Source of the DNA: Chryseobacterium sp. Marseille-Q5410
GTDB lineage: Bacteria; Bacteroidota; Bacteroidia; Flavobacteriales; Weeksellaceae
Direction of reading: 5' to 3'
DNA: 64,000 bases
Assembly: GCA_946892665.1 (NCBI GenBank)
Contig: CAMPOT010000001.1
Span: 2,082,125-2,146,124, forward strand
Part shown: one piece after another, positions 9,204-17,426 of the stretch
How the letters are laid out: every line of letters begins with the position of its first letter
Numbering within the stretch: the stretch's first letter is position 1
Notes under the pieces: model-generated
Told to the model about the DNA's origin: nothing
The model's input: the letters and a program-made list of their open reading frames with translations, nothing else
The model's database searches: none
Made by a program: the position numbers and the translations under genes

Positions 9204-9968
9204 TTACAGTAATTTGGCTTCTTCCCAAAGGAGATCCATTTCTTCCAGTGATAAATCTTCTAATTTTAATTTTTTTTGATCCGCTAAATTTTCCATCTTC
9301 TGAAATCGGTCGATAAATTTAGTATTCGTTCTTTCCAAAGCAGAATCTGGGTTGATTCCTACTATTCTGGCGTAATTAATCAGCGAAAAGAAAACATCGC
9401 CTAATTCCACTTCTTTTTTTGCTAAATCTTTTTCTGCGTGGAACTCCGCGAGTTCTTCATCAACTTTTTTCCAGGCGTCTTCAGCATCCGCAAATTCGAA
9501 CCCGATTCCTTTTACTTTTTCTTGAATTCTAAATGCTTTTACGATACTTGGAGTTCCTTTGGTAACACCGGAAAGCACCGATTTGTTGCCTTCTTTCAGC
9601 TTTAGCTTTTCCCAGTTTTGTTTTACTTCTTCTTCATCTTTTACTTCAACATCACCGTAAATATGGGGATGACGGAAAATGAGTTTTTCGTTCAAGGAGT
9701 TGATGACATCCGCGATATCGAAACTGCCTTTTTCGGAACCAATTTTGGCATAAAAAACCAAATGCAGCAACACATCGCCAAGTTCCTTTTTAATTTCCGT
9801 TAAATCCTCTTTCAACAAAGCGTCCGAAAGTTCGTAAACTTCCTCTAAAGTCAACGGTCTCAGGGATTGTAAATCTTGCTTTTTGTCCCACGGACATTTC
9901 TCCCGAAGATCGTCCATAATATCTAACAATTTTGAAAAAGCTTCGAGTTTCTGTTCTTTGGTATTCAT
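9204..9968 (-). CDS. mazG: Nucleoside triphosphate pyrophosphohydrolase MazG
   Basis: Hydrolyses (d)NTPs to NMP and pyrophosphate, a house-cleaning role in the cytoplasm. The 254-residue protein has two MazG helical domains. The first carries the metal-binding pattern in LTLEEVYELSDALLKED followed by KKELGDVLLHLVFYA; the second has EELAEFHAEK then EVELGDVFFSLINYAR. The N-terminal CPWDKKQDLQSL is diagnostic. The frame is open 88 codons further upstream, but that part is the anti-frame of the DUF5606 Lys/Ala tail; the true start is MNTKEQKLEAF at 9968. It lies 58 bp after a strong terminator, so it needs its own promoter or read-through. Confidence 0.95.
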   Translation of the reverse strand: MNTKEQKLEAFSKLLDIMDDLREKCPWDKKQDLQSLRPLTLEEVYELSDALLKEDLTEIKKELGDVLLHLVFYAKIGSEKGSFDIADVINSLNEKLIFRHPHIYGDVEVKDEEEVKQNWEKLKLKEGNKSVLSGVTKGTPSIVKAFRIQEKVKGIGFEFADAEDAWKKVDEELAEFHAEKDLAKKEVELGDVFFSLINYARIVGINPDSALERTNTKFIDRFQKMENLADQKKLKLEDLSLEEMDLLWEEAKLL

Positions 9969-10025
9969 TGGAAAAGGGATTAAAATGAGTTTAAAGGTAT
10001 CGGAGCTCTGAAAACGAGGTTCCTG

Positions 10026-10063
10026 AAAAAAAAACTTTGTCAAAGTTACCAACTTTGACAAAG
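10026..10063 (-). terminator. Terminator after the DUF5606 gene
   Basis: A perfect 13-bp stem, CTTTGTCAAAGTT/AACTTTGACAAAG, with a three-base loop and nine T on the minus strand. Each arm contains its own near-palindrome (CTTTGtCAAAG), so alternative small hairpins are possible. Confidence 0.92.
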
Positions 10064-10086
10064 CTAAATGATCATCGAAAAAGAGA

Positions 10087-10650
10087 TTATCCCATTTTTC
10101 TGTGGGTACTTTTCGGAGCTGCTTTTGCAGTTGAAGTAGCTGCTTTTGCTTTTTGGGCAGCAGGTTTTTCAGCTTTCGGAGCTGCTTTTTTGGTTTCTTT
10201 TTTTTCAGTTTTGGCAGGTTTTTCTTCAGCAATTTCCGCTGGAGTGTCTTCCGCTTTCACAAAACTTTCAGGAGTGATGTATCCTGCTTTGCTCAAGATA
10301 TTGTACCATTGAGCCAATTTCTTAATATCGGAAACATAGACTCTATCCACGTCATAATCCGGAAGCGATTCCAGCATGAAAGCTCTAAGCTCAGCATCAG
10401 AGGATTTATGAGAAATGGTTTCTTTATAATCGTTGTTTTTTGCAATGTTTTTGAAGACTTCAAACAAAGGAACCTCTTTATCGAAAGTAAACATCGCGAT
10501 GTTATCCAGCAAACTTACCTGTGAGGTATTGCCAATACTTACTTTCTTCTTGGTCATAACATCTTCAATGATAAAACCACTTTTCAATTGTGAAACTAAT
10601 TTGTAAAGCCCTGGTTTTCCGGAGATTGAAATTATTTTTTCTAACTGCAT
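10087..10650 (-). CDS. DUF5606 domain protein with Lys/Ala/Pro tail
   Basis: A 187-residue protein of the Bacteroidota-specific DUF5606 family. Residues 1-130 are compact, starting QLEKIISISGKPGLYKLVSQ and including an SH3-like beta part (IIEDVMTKKKVSIGN) and a helical part (DYDVDRVYVSDIKKLAQWY). The last 55 residues are a disordered, highly basic Ala/Lys/Pro tail (KAEKPAAQKAKAATSTAK) that could bind nucleic acid or the ribosome. No function is established. It follows def by 78 bp in the ruvX-def run, and the terminator at 10026 closes the unit. Confidence 0.88.
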   Translation of the reverse strand: MQLEKIISISGKPGLYKLVSQLKSGFIIEDVMTKKKVSIGNTSQVSLLDNIAMFTFDKEVPLFEVFKNIAKNNDYKETISHKSSDAELRAFMLESLPDYDVDRVYVSDIKKLAQWYNILSKAGYITPESFVKAEDTPAEIAEEKPAKTEKKETKKAAPKAEKPAAQKAKAATSTAKAAPKSTHRKMG

Positions 10651-10728
10651 TTTCTTATTTTTTTGTTTGAATTTTTATGAAATTTAAAGCGGATCACCGT
10701 TCGATTAAACTTCCGCTGTTCAATTAAC

Positions 10729-11301
10729 TTATTTTGGAAATCTCATTTTGTAATTTACGGCTACATCACCATGAGCGATTTTCACCAATTTTCCTTTCAC
10801 GAGTTTTTTCTTTAAAGAACTTAGGTGATCGGTGAAGAGAATTCCCTCGATGTGGTCATACTCGTGCTGAATTACACGGGCTCTCATATCGGAGAATGTA
10901 TCGGTATGTTTCACGAAATTTTCATCGTAGTATTCAATAACAATGGTTTCTTTTCTTTTTACATCTTCGCGAACCTCGGGTATGGAAAGGCAACCTTCAT
11001 TGAATTTCCATTCGTCACCAGTTTCCTCAAGTATTTTAGCATTAATGAAAACTTTCTTGAAATTTTTCAGTTCTTCAGCAATATCGGCATAATCTTCATC
11101 TTCAGCCAGCGGCGACAGATCCACCACAAAAAGGCGGATATCCAATCCAACTTGTGGAGCTGCCAAACCGATACCATGCGCTGATTCCATCGTTTCATAC
11201 ATGTTCTGAATGAGTTCATGGAGATCAGGATAATCCTGATCGATATTGTGGCAGGTTTTTCTTAAAACTGCATCGCCGAATGCACGTATTGGTAAAATCA
11301 T
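10729..11301 (-). CDS. def: Peptide deformylase
   Basis: Removes the formyl group from the N-terminal Met of new proteins. The 190-residue protein has all three family motifs: GIGLAAPQVG (near 42), EGCLSIPEV with the metal-binding Cys (near 104), and QHEYDHIEGILF with the two metal His and catalytic Glu (near 146). Length is normal. It overlaps ruvX by four bases (ATGA), which shows translational coupling. Confidence 0.98.
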   Translation of the reverse strand: MILPIRAFGDAVLRKTCHNIDQDYPDLHELIQNMYETMESAHGIGLAAPQVGLDIRLFVVDLSPLAEDEDYADIAEELKNFKKVFINAKILEETGDEWKFNEGCLSIPEVREDVKRKETIVIEYYDENFVKHTDTFSDMRARVIQHEYDHIEGILFTDHLSSLKKKLVKGKLVKIAHGDVAVNYKMRFPK

Positions 11302-11714
11302 TTTTGTTTCTGTTCTAAATAATTTTGCAAAATCAGGGTAGCGCTCACTTTGTCAATCAACCCTTTTTCTTCTCTTTTCTTTTTGTTTTTTCCGCTTTGC
11401 GAGATAAAAAATGAAGCCATTTTGGAGGTAAACCTTTCATCAAAACGGTGCACCGCAATCTCCGGGAATTGGATTTGGAACTTGCCAATAAACTCCAAGA
11501 TATCCTGCTCCACTTCCGAGAGGTTTCCTTTCAAGTCTGTTGGTAAGCCAACCACTACTTCTTCCACTTTGTTGTCAGCAAAATACGCAGTACAAAACTC
11601 AAAAATATCTTGGGTAGCTAAGGTCGGCAATCCGGTCGCAATAATCTGCATATCATCCGTTACCGCAATCCCACATCGTTTTTTTCCGTAATCAATCGCC
11701 ATTATTTGCCCCAT
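11298..11714 (-). CDS. ruvX: Putative Holliday junction resolvase RuvX/YqgF
   Basis: RNase H-fold nuclease linked to Holliday junction resolution and 16S rRNA maturation. The 138-residue protein shows the N-terminal acidic motif AIDYGKKRCGIAVTD, VVGLPTDLKGN in the middle, RFDERFTSK, and the C-terminal IDKVSATLILQNYLE. I chose the ATG at 11714 (MGQIMAIDYG); an in-frame TTG three codons up overlaps the promoter box. First gene of the ruvX-def-DUF5606 unit. Its -7 box ends only six bases before the ATG. Confidence 0.95.
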   Translation of the reverse strand: MGQIMAIDYGKKRCGIAVTDDMQIIATGLPTLATQDIFEFCTAYFADNKVEEVVVGLPTDLKGNLSEVEQDILEFIGKFQIQFPEIAVHRFDERFTSKMASFFISQSGKNKKKREEKGLIDKVSATLILQNYLEQKQK

Positions 11715-11720
11715 AGTCTG

Positions 11721-11752
11721 CAAATTTACAAATATTTGTCTTTGCGCACAAA
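11721..11752 (-). promoter_or_regulatory. Bacteroidota promoter of ruvX-def
   Basis: On the minus strand TTTG (11752-11749), a 20-base spacer, then TAAATTTG (11728-11721), an exact fit to TTTG/TAnnTTTG. The ATG follows after six bases (CAGACT), so the mRNA would have almost no leader. Confidence 0.75.
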
Positions 11753-11946
11753 ATTAAAAAAAACTAAACCTCAACGGTTAGAAAAGCACACTTTTGTCAT
11801 TTAAAAACCAATAAAATTTGATCATAAAATTTTTTATTTTCATTAAAAAAAGAGATAAATTGAGTAAAATTTATCATTTGAGAACAGATAAATGATGAAG
11901 TTGTTGAATTTTTGATTAATTTTAATTTTCCAAAAATTCGATACGT

Positions 11947-12426
11947 ATGAAAACACTTTTACTGGTGCGCCACGCCAAAAGCGATTGGCCCGAAGATACC
12001 GATGATTTCGATCGTCCATTAGCAGAAAGAGGCATTGAAAACGCCCATAAAATGGCTGCTTTCTTAATGCAAAACGAAATCAAAATCGATCAGTTCGTAT
12101 CCAGTCCGGCTTTGCGGGCTTTACATACTTGTGAAATTTTCAACGAAACGTATCACATTGAAATCAAAACTGATAGAAAACTCTATCATCCTAATGAAAA
12201 CAACTTCGAATCAGTGATTTATGACCTGAACGATGATTTGAATTCCGTGGCAATGTTTTCGCATAATAACGGAATTTCCAATTTTGCAAATATGATTAGT
12301 GAGCAAATCTTCTCGTTTCCCACTTGCGGTGTAGCAGGTTTTTCCATTGACTGCGACTCATGGTCTGAATTTGAAAATGCTGATAAAAAGTTGCTGTTTT
12401 TCTTTGAACCTAAAAACCTGAAGTGA
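11947..12426 (+). CDS. sixA: SixA-type histidine phosphatase
   Basis: A 159-residue member of the histidine phosphatase (phosphoglycerate mutase-like) superfamily. The catalytic motif LLVRHAKSDW (His near residue 9) and the second conserved segment SSPALRALHTCEIF match SixA, a phosphohistidine phosphatase acting on phosphorelay or PTS proteins in Proteobacteria. FSHNNGISNFAN carries the later catalytic His. No signal peptide. The physiological target in this organism is unknown; the symbol rests on family resemblance. Confidence 0.85.
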   Translation: MKTLLLVRHAKSDWPEDTDDFDRPLAERGIENAHKMAAFLMQNEIKIDQFVSSPALRALHTCEIFNETYHIEIKTDRKLYHPNENNFESVIYDLNDDLNSVAMFSHNNGISNFANMISEQIFSFPTCGVAGFSIDCDSWSEFENADKKLLFFFEPKNLK

Positions 12427-12470
12427 GATAGATGAAACCTCTTTAAAATTCATTATCGAATCCCAATAGA

Positions 12471-12509
12471 AAACCCCGAAAATTTATTCAAAAATCATTT
12501 CCGGGGTTT
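12471..12509. terminator. Bidirectional terminator between convergent genes
   Basis: AAACCCCGAAAAT pairs with ATTTCCGGGGTTT around a loop of about 13 bases, with T-rich DNA after it on the plus side. It separates sixA from the converging serine hydrolase. Confidence 0.8.
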
Positions 12510-12534
12510 CTTATTTTTTAAGCGAAAATTAACA

Positions 12535-14085
12535 CTAATCTTTCCTCCTCAAATCCAAATCATCAAAATCGAAACTGAAATCGGTGACATCTGAAATAGG
12601 TTTCATTTTAGCAGATTGCGCTTTGCCGTTTTCATCATAATTAAAGATCACGAAAGCGTCAGCATCATAGCTTCTGTCGTCCCATTTTGCAATAAAAGTA
12701 TTGTTGCGGTAAGGTAAAAGCTCGCCTTTCAAACGCGGAGAGTTCTTGCAATAAATCCTGTAAGTTTTTCCTTCCTGCGCTACAATCACCTCACCGAACC
12801 ATTCATCACGGTAAGTTCCTACAACCTGTTCCGGTTTAGGTTGAAGGTTTTTCTCTTTTTGGAAAGCAGTTGCTTTTGCAAAGATTTCCTTTTTACCTTT
12901 GGCGAAATCGGCATCAATTTTTGCCATTCTGTCGCCGTAGGTTTTCAGCCAATTACGATCTTGAACACCAAGGTAAGCGTCTTTCACCGTATTGGTAATG
13001 GTATTGAAAGCTGCACCACTCTGCTGATTCGTGAGAACCACAATACCCAATTTCAGATCAGGAATAAGGGTAAATTGAGTTACAGTACCGATTAATCCAC
13101 CGGTGTGGTATACTTGTTTATGCCCCTTAACATCAGTAAGAAACCAGCCCAAACCATACCCACCGAAATTTGAATCATAAGGATTTTTAAGCGCAACTGG
13201 CGTAGAAATTTGAAGATTCCACAATTGCTGAATTTGTTTATCGGAAACAAGTTTTTTGCCGTCTTTGGTCGTGAAACCGTTCATCAAGAACTCCGCCCAA
13301 GTCGCCATATCGGTGATGTTGCTGATGATTCCACCTGCTGCGTTAGCCGTTTCGTTCCAATCATGTGGTACTGCCACCACTTTTCCATCCACCGGAGCGT
13401 GTGCATCGATGATGTTGGTTACTTTTGCTGCTTTTGCTCGGTTATAACTTCCGAAGCTGGAGTTCATCCCCACCGGCTTCAGAATTCTCTGTTCCATAAA
13501 TTCCGCCCAGGAAAGTCCAGAAACACGGTGAATAATTTCACCTGCTACAATGAACATGATATTGTTGTAATCCAGGGAAGTACGGAAATCTTGTTCAGGT
13601 TTTAGGTACCGAACATTGTGAATAATGTCATTCACCGTGAGACTTCCACCTTCCGGGAAAAACATCAAATCTCCCTGCCCTAATCCAAGTCCGGAACGAT
13701 GGGTTATCAAATCCTTGATGGTGATATTGCGAGTAACGTAAGGATCGTACATTTGAAATTCAGGTAGGTATTGGGTGACTTTATCGTCAAAACTCAGTTT
13801 GCCTTCGTCGGTTAGCATGGCCAATGCAGTTGCGGTAAACCCTTTGGAGTTGGACGCGATTCCAACTAGGGTATTTTGATCCATTTTATTTTTGGAGTTA
13901 AGAGAACTTACCCCGAATCCTTTGGCATACACCAAAGTTCCATCTTTGACGATACCAACCGAAATTCCTGGTACGTCAAAAGTTTTCAAAGTATTTTGAA
14001 TGAGTTCATCCAGTTTTTTCTCTTCGATTTGGGAATACGAAAAGATAGAGATTAAGATAAACAGAAAGGAAAAATTGCGTTTCAT
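12535..14085 (-). CDS. Exported serine hydrolase, beta-lactamase class C family, with DUF3471-like C-terminus
   Basis: A 516-residue secreted penicillin-binding-protein-like hydrolase or esterase. Signal peptide MKRNFSFLFILISIFSYSQ. The Ser nucleophile is in SNSK (SxxK, near residue 78), the Tyr motif is DYNN (YxN), and the third motif is HTGG in VYHTGGLIGT. The C-terminal 110 residues (from about PEQVVGTYRDEWFGEV) match the DUF3471 beta domain often attached to this family. It probably acts in the periplasm on a D-amino-acid peptide or ester; resistance to beta-lactams should not be assumed. It is transcribed alone. Confidence 0.92.
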   Translation of the reverse strand: MKRNFSFLFILISIFSYSQIEEKKLDELIQNTLKTFDVPGISVGIVKDGTLVYAKGFGVSSLNSKNKMDQNTLVGIASNSKGFTATALAMLTDEGKLSFDDKVTQYLPEFQMYDPYVTRNITIKDLITHRSGLGLGQGDLMFFPEGGSLTVNDIIHNVRYLKPEQDFRTSLDYNNIMFIVAGEIIHRVSGLSWAEFMEQRILKPVGMNSSFGSYNRAKAAKVTNIIDAHAPVDGKVVAVPHDWNETANAAGGIISNITDMATWAEFLMNGFTTKDGKKLVSDKQIQQLWNLQISTPVALKNPYDSNFGGYGLGWFLTDVKGHKQVYHTGGLIGTVTQFTLIPDLKLGIVVLTNQQSGAAFNTITNTVKDAYLGVQDRNWLKTYGDRMAKIDADFAKGKKEIFAKATAFQKEKNLQPKPEQVVGTYRDEWFGEVIVAQEGKTYRIYCKNSPRLKGELLPYRNNTFIAKWDDRSYDADAFVIFNYDENGKAQSAKMKPISDVTDFSFDFDDLDLRRKD

Positions 14086-14179
14086 GAAGTTAAAATTTAA
14101 TCTGTACGAAGATATAATTTTTTTTCAGAGCATCTGCATATCGGGAATGCGTCAGCTTTACAATAAATTTGATTTTTGA

Positions 14180-14332
14180 ATGAATGTTTCGAGAAAAAGT
14201 ATCGTCAATAATTTGCTGAATGATCATCTCAAAAGTCGTCTGAAGATTTCGACCATTCCTTTAAGTAAAATGATCCCAAATGCTGTGCGACCAAAAAATG
14301 CAATTACGCTGAAACGAGAAGAGAAAAAATAA
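14180..14332 (+). CDS. Possible small basic peptide (50 aa), weak
   Basis: In the gene-free interval 14086-14497 there is an ATG-to-TAA frame of 50 codons with many Lys and Arg (MNVSRKSIVNNLLNDHLKSR at the start, REEKK at the end). I see no ribosome site or clear promoter and do not recognise it. It may be chance. Nothing else is visible in the interval except the ATPase promoter. Confidence 0.2.
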   Translation: MNVSRKSIVNNLLNDHLKSRLKISTIPLSKMIPNAVRPKNAITLKREEKK

Positions 14333-14432
14333 CCGGAAACGCCAAACAACAAAGAGTTCTGAAAGATTTTAAAAATAACAATTTTACCCGTCAATTTTTT
14401 CAGAAAAACAGTTTTTCGACTTTAATTATTAG

Positions 14433-14440
14433 TATTTTTG
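14433..14440 (+). promoter_or_regulatory. -7 box of the P-type ATPase gene
   Basis: TATTTTTG fits TAnnTTTG. No exact TTTG lies 19-20 bases upstream. It predicts a leader of about 50 bases. Confidence 0.45.
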
Positions 14441-14497
14441 GATAGGACTGCGATCACCATTCTGCTGTTGATTTTTTTTTAATTTTAATGAAGTACC

Positions 14498-17008
14498 ATG
14501 TCTTATAACATTCCGAATCAGCTGAAAGGGCTCACCGACGCTCAATTAAAAACCTATCGAAATCAATTTGGTTACAATGAAGTCGAACATCAGGAAAAAG
14601 GCCAGTGGTATCATTTGCTCCTCGACATCCTGAAAGAACCGATGTTGCTATTGCTAATCGCAGTTGCCATTATTTACATCATTGTTGGTAATACTGCAGA
14701 AGCAGCTTTTATGTTGGCTGCCATCGTTGCCGTTACCGCTATTTCTTTTTATCAGGACAACCGAAGCAAAAAAGCATTGCAGGAATTAGAAAAACTCAAT
14801 GAACCGCTGAGTACGGTAATTCGAGACGGAAAAGCCATGCAGATTCCCACTCGCGAATTGGCAGTTGGCGATTTATGCGTGATTGAAGAAGGAAAAATGC
14901 TTAACGCCGACGGAAGAATCGTTCATAGCAATGATTTTTCAGTTAATGAATCTTCCCTAACTGGAGAAAGTTTTTCGGTATTTAAAAGTTCCACTTCCGA
15001 AGACCCGCAAGTGTACAGCGGAACCCTGGTTGTTTCAGGTTTAGCCGTTTTTGAGGTTGAAAAAATAGGTCGTGAAACCCAATTAGGCAAAATCGGGCAA
15101 TCCATTTATTCCATTAATGAAGAACGTTCCCCACTCTATCTTCAAATCAACCGATTTGTAAAGAATATGGCGATTTTCGGAACAGTAATATTCTTGATGG
15201 TTTGTATTTTCAGTTATGTGAAAACCCAAAATGTTTTAAATAGTCTTTTGTCCGGACTTACCATGGCGATGTCGGTTTTGCCGGAAGAAATCTCGGTTGC
15301 TTTCACCACTTTCATGGCTTTAGGAGCCTGGAAACTGATGCGGGAAGGCATCATCATCAAACGAAGCAGCGTGGTGGAAACTATTGGAAGTACCACGGTT
15401 ATTTGCACCGATAAAACTGGAACCATCACCGAAAATCCGATGCAGTTGCAAGCGCTGTACAATTTTAAAACCGATCGTATTTACGATTCGACAGAATTTC
15501 ACCTTCCGGAAGTTTCCAACTTGATAGCATATGCAATGTGGAGCAGCGAACCTGTTCCCTTCGATCCGATGGAGAAAACGCTTCACCGAATTTACCTTGA
15601 AACTCATTCAAAGGACGAAAGAACGAATTTTCAAATGATCCATGAGTACCCACTCGGCGGAAAGCCACCAATGATGACGCATCTTTTTGAAAACGAATCT
15701 GGAGAAAGAATTATCGCCGCAAAAGGCGCTCCGGAAGCCATTTTGGAAGTTTCTGATATTCGTGAAATTCAGAAAGCAATGTTGAGAGGAAAAATACTGG
15801 AATTCGGAAAAAATGGATGGCGTGTGTTGGGAGTAGCAAAAGCCCAATTTATGGGGAATGATTTTCCCGAAAAACAACAGGATTTTAATTTTGAGTTTCT
15901 TGGTTTTACCGGTTTTTATGATCCGCCCAAAAAAGACATCAATGAAGTTTTCAGAAAGATTGATGAAGCAGGAATTAAAGTAAAAATCATCACCGGTGAC
16001 CGTTCGGATACTACTGAAGCGATTGCGCAACAGGCAGGAATCAGCCAATGTGGCAAAGCAGTAAACGGAAGTGAAATTATTTCAAAATCAGACCTTGAAC
16101 TGCAGGAATTATCAGCAAAAACCACTTTGTTTACCCGCATGTTTCCGGAAGCGAAATTAGCCGTGATCAACGCCTTAAAAAGAAATGAAGAAGTCGTAGC
16201 CATGTTGGGCGATGGTGTGAATGACGCACCTGCACTGAAAGCCGCGCACATCGGTGTAGCGATGGGAAATAAAGGCACCGAGATCGCCAAAGCTGCCGCC
16301 TCACTGGTGATTATCGATGATGATTTGGGAAAACTTATAACCGGAATTGCCGCAGGAAGAAGAATATATGCCAACATTAAAAAAGCTATTCAATATATTA
16401 TTGCTATTCACATTCCGATTATTATTACGGTTTCGTTGCCACTATTTTTAGGTTGGATTTACCCGCAAATTTTCACTCCTGTACATGTAATTTTCTTAGA
16501 GTTAATCATGGGACCCACCTGCTCTATCGTTTATGAAAATGAACCTTTAGAGAAAAACGCAATGCAACAAAAACCCAGAAAAATGACAGATACTTTCCTC
16601 AACGGAAAAGAACTTTCGATCAGTATTATCCAAGCTTTAATGATTACTTTGGGCGTTTTACTTGCCTATCAATACTCGGTACAAATGGGCGGTTCCGAGG
16701 AAAAAACACGCGCAATAGTTTTCACCACATTAATATTCTCAAACATTTTCCTAAGCTATGTGAACCGCTCTTTTTACTACAGCGTTCTGGAAACCTTTAA
16801 AAACCGAAATATTCTTTTATTGGCGGTAAGTATTGTTACCCTTTTGTTTTTGTCGGCAATTCTTTTCATTGATCCTGTAACTCGGTTTTTCAAAGTTACC
16901 ACACTTTCCGCATCGGAAATTGGATTCGCTGCTTTGGTGGCATTTGCTTCTGTTATTTGGTTTGAAGGACTTAAATTGTGGAAGAGAATGAGAAAATCGG
17001 AAGGATAG
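14498..17008 (+). CDS. Cation-translocating P-type ATPase of uncertain ion
   Basis: An 836-residue inner-membrane ATPase with a Ca2+-ATPase-like layout: N-terminal cytoplasmic segment, M1-M2, actuator loop with LTGES (near 155), M3-M4, phosphorylation site CTDKTGT (near 305), nucleotide domain, hinge MLGDGVNDAPAL (near 570), and six C-terminal helices. In M4 the usual PEGLP is VLPEEIS, and M6 reads ELIMGPTCSIVYENEP, lacking the Asn/Asp pair of true Ca2+ pumps. This fits a bacterial subgroup whose ion is not established. Transcribed alone after a leader of about 50 bases. Confidence 0.9.
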   Translation: MSYNIPNQLKGLTDAQLKTYRNQFGYNEVEHQEKGQWYHLLLDILKEPMLLLLIAVAIIYIIVGNTAEAAFMLAAIVAVTAISFYQDNRSKKALQELEKLNEPLSTVIRDGKAMQIPTRELAVGDLCVIEEGKMLNADGRIVHSNDFSVNESSLTGESFSVFKSSTSEDPQVYSGTLVVSGLAVFEVEKIGRETQLGKIGQSIYSINEERSPLYLQINRFVKNMAIFGTVIFLMVCIFSYVKTQNVLNSLLSGLTMAMSVLPEEISVAFTTFMALGAWKLMREGIIIKRSSVVETIGSTTVICTDKTGTITENPMQLQALYNFKTDRIYDSTEFHLPEVSNLIAYAMWSSEPVPFDPMEKTLHRIYLETHSKDERTNFQMIHEYPLGGKPPMMTHLFENESGERIIAAKGAPEAILEVSDIREIQKAMLRGKILEFGKNGWRVLGVAKAQFMGNDFPEKQQDFNFEFLGFTGFYDPPKKDINEVFRKIDEAGIKVKIITGDRSDTTEAIAQQAGISQCGKAVNGSEIISKSDLELQELSAKTTLFTRMFPEAKLAVINALKRNEEVVAMLGDGVNDAPALKAAHIGVAMGNKGTEIAKAAASLVIIDDDLGKLITGIAAGRRIYANIKKAIQYIIAIHIPIIITVSLPLFLGWIYPQIFTPVHVIFLELIMGPTCSIVYENEPLEKNAMQQKPRKMTDTFLNGKELSISIIQALMITLGVLLAYQYSVQMGGSEEKTRAIVFTTLIFSNIFLSYVNRSFYYSVLETFKNRNILLLAVSIVTLLFLSAILFIDPVTRFFKVTTLSASEIGFAALVAFASVIWFEGLKLWKRMRKSEG

Positions 17009-17193
17009 TTTATTATAGCGGAAAAGTATTTTTTTTAAAGTTAATGCTCTTTCATGAGCATTTTACTGAATTGGCTGAAGCTTCCTGAGTCTATTCCAAC
17101 AGAAATGGAAGATTAGCGGATTTTTTTTATTAAAGGTCCTTCGTTTTGCTGAGTCAAATTATTGAAAAGAATATTATTCCAGCAATTTTAAAT

Positions 17194-17321
17194 TTTTAAC
17201 CTTTTAACCTCATAACCTTTTAACCTCATAACCTCATAACCTTTTAACCTTTTAACATTTTAACCTCATAACCTTTTAACCCTTTAACCTTTTAACCTTT
17301 TAACCTTTTAACCTTTTAATT
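17194..17321. repeat. Octanucleotide tandem repeat, 16 units of two types
   Basis: Sixteen contiguous 8-bp units. Ten are TTTTAACC, four are TCATAACC (positions 3, 5, 6 and 10 counting TTTTAACC first) except for single-base variants TTTTAACA, CTTTAACC and the closing TTTTAATT. No unit boundary is interrupted. It lies 80 bp upstream of the UMP synthase promoter box in a gene-free interval (17009-17426) that otherwise shows nothing. Unlike CRISPR there are no spacers. Slippage could change its length between strains. Confidence 0.95.
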
Positions 17322-17400
17322 GTTCAATATCTTGCAACCCTTCGACGATATTTAAGATTTTTTAACCTAAAAAGAACCCGAAAAATTTCTCTGAAAACCC

Positions 17401-17408
17401 TAACTTTG
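17401..17408 (+). promoter_or_regulatory. -7 box of the UMP synthase gene
   Basis: TAACTTTG is an exact TAnnTTTG match. The ATG is 18 bases after the box, giving a leader of about 14 bases. No TTTG is at the ideal upstream distance. Confidence 0.6.
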
Positions 17409-17426
17409 TCCTAAAGTAAAAAGTAA

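Noticed and set aside
9969..10232. N-terminal extension of MazG of 88 residues
   Set aside because: It is the out-of-frame image of the DUF5606 Lys/Ala tail and crosses a strong terminator; MNTKEQK at 9968 gives the normal family length.
13210..13605. 131-codon plus-strand ORF inside the serine hydrolase
   Set aside because: Antisense to a well-supported gene; no recognisable protein pattern.
15214..16377. Minus-strand ORFs of 80-150 codons across the P-type ATPase
   Set aside because: They mirror the strong plus-strand coding frame and have no family features, promoter or start context.
17194..17321. CRISPR array
   Set aside because: Units are eight bases and directly joined, with no spacers and no cas genes nearby.
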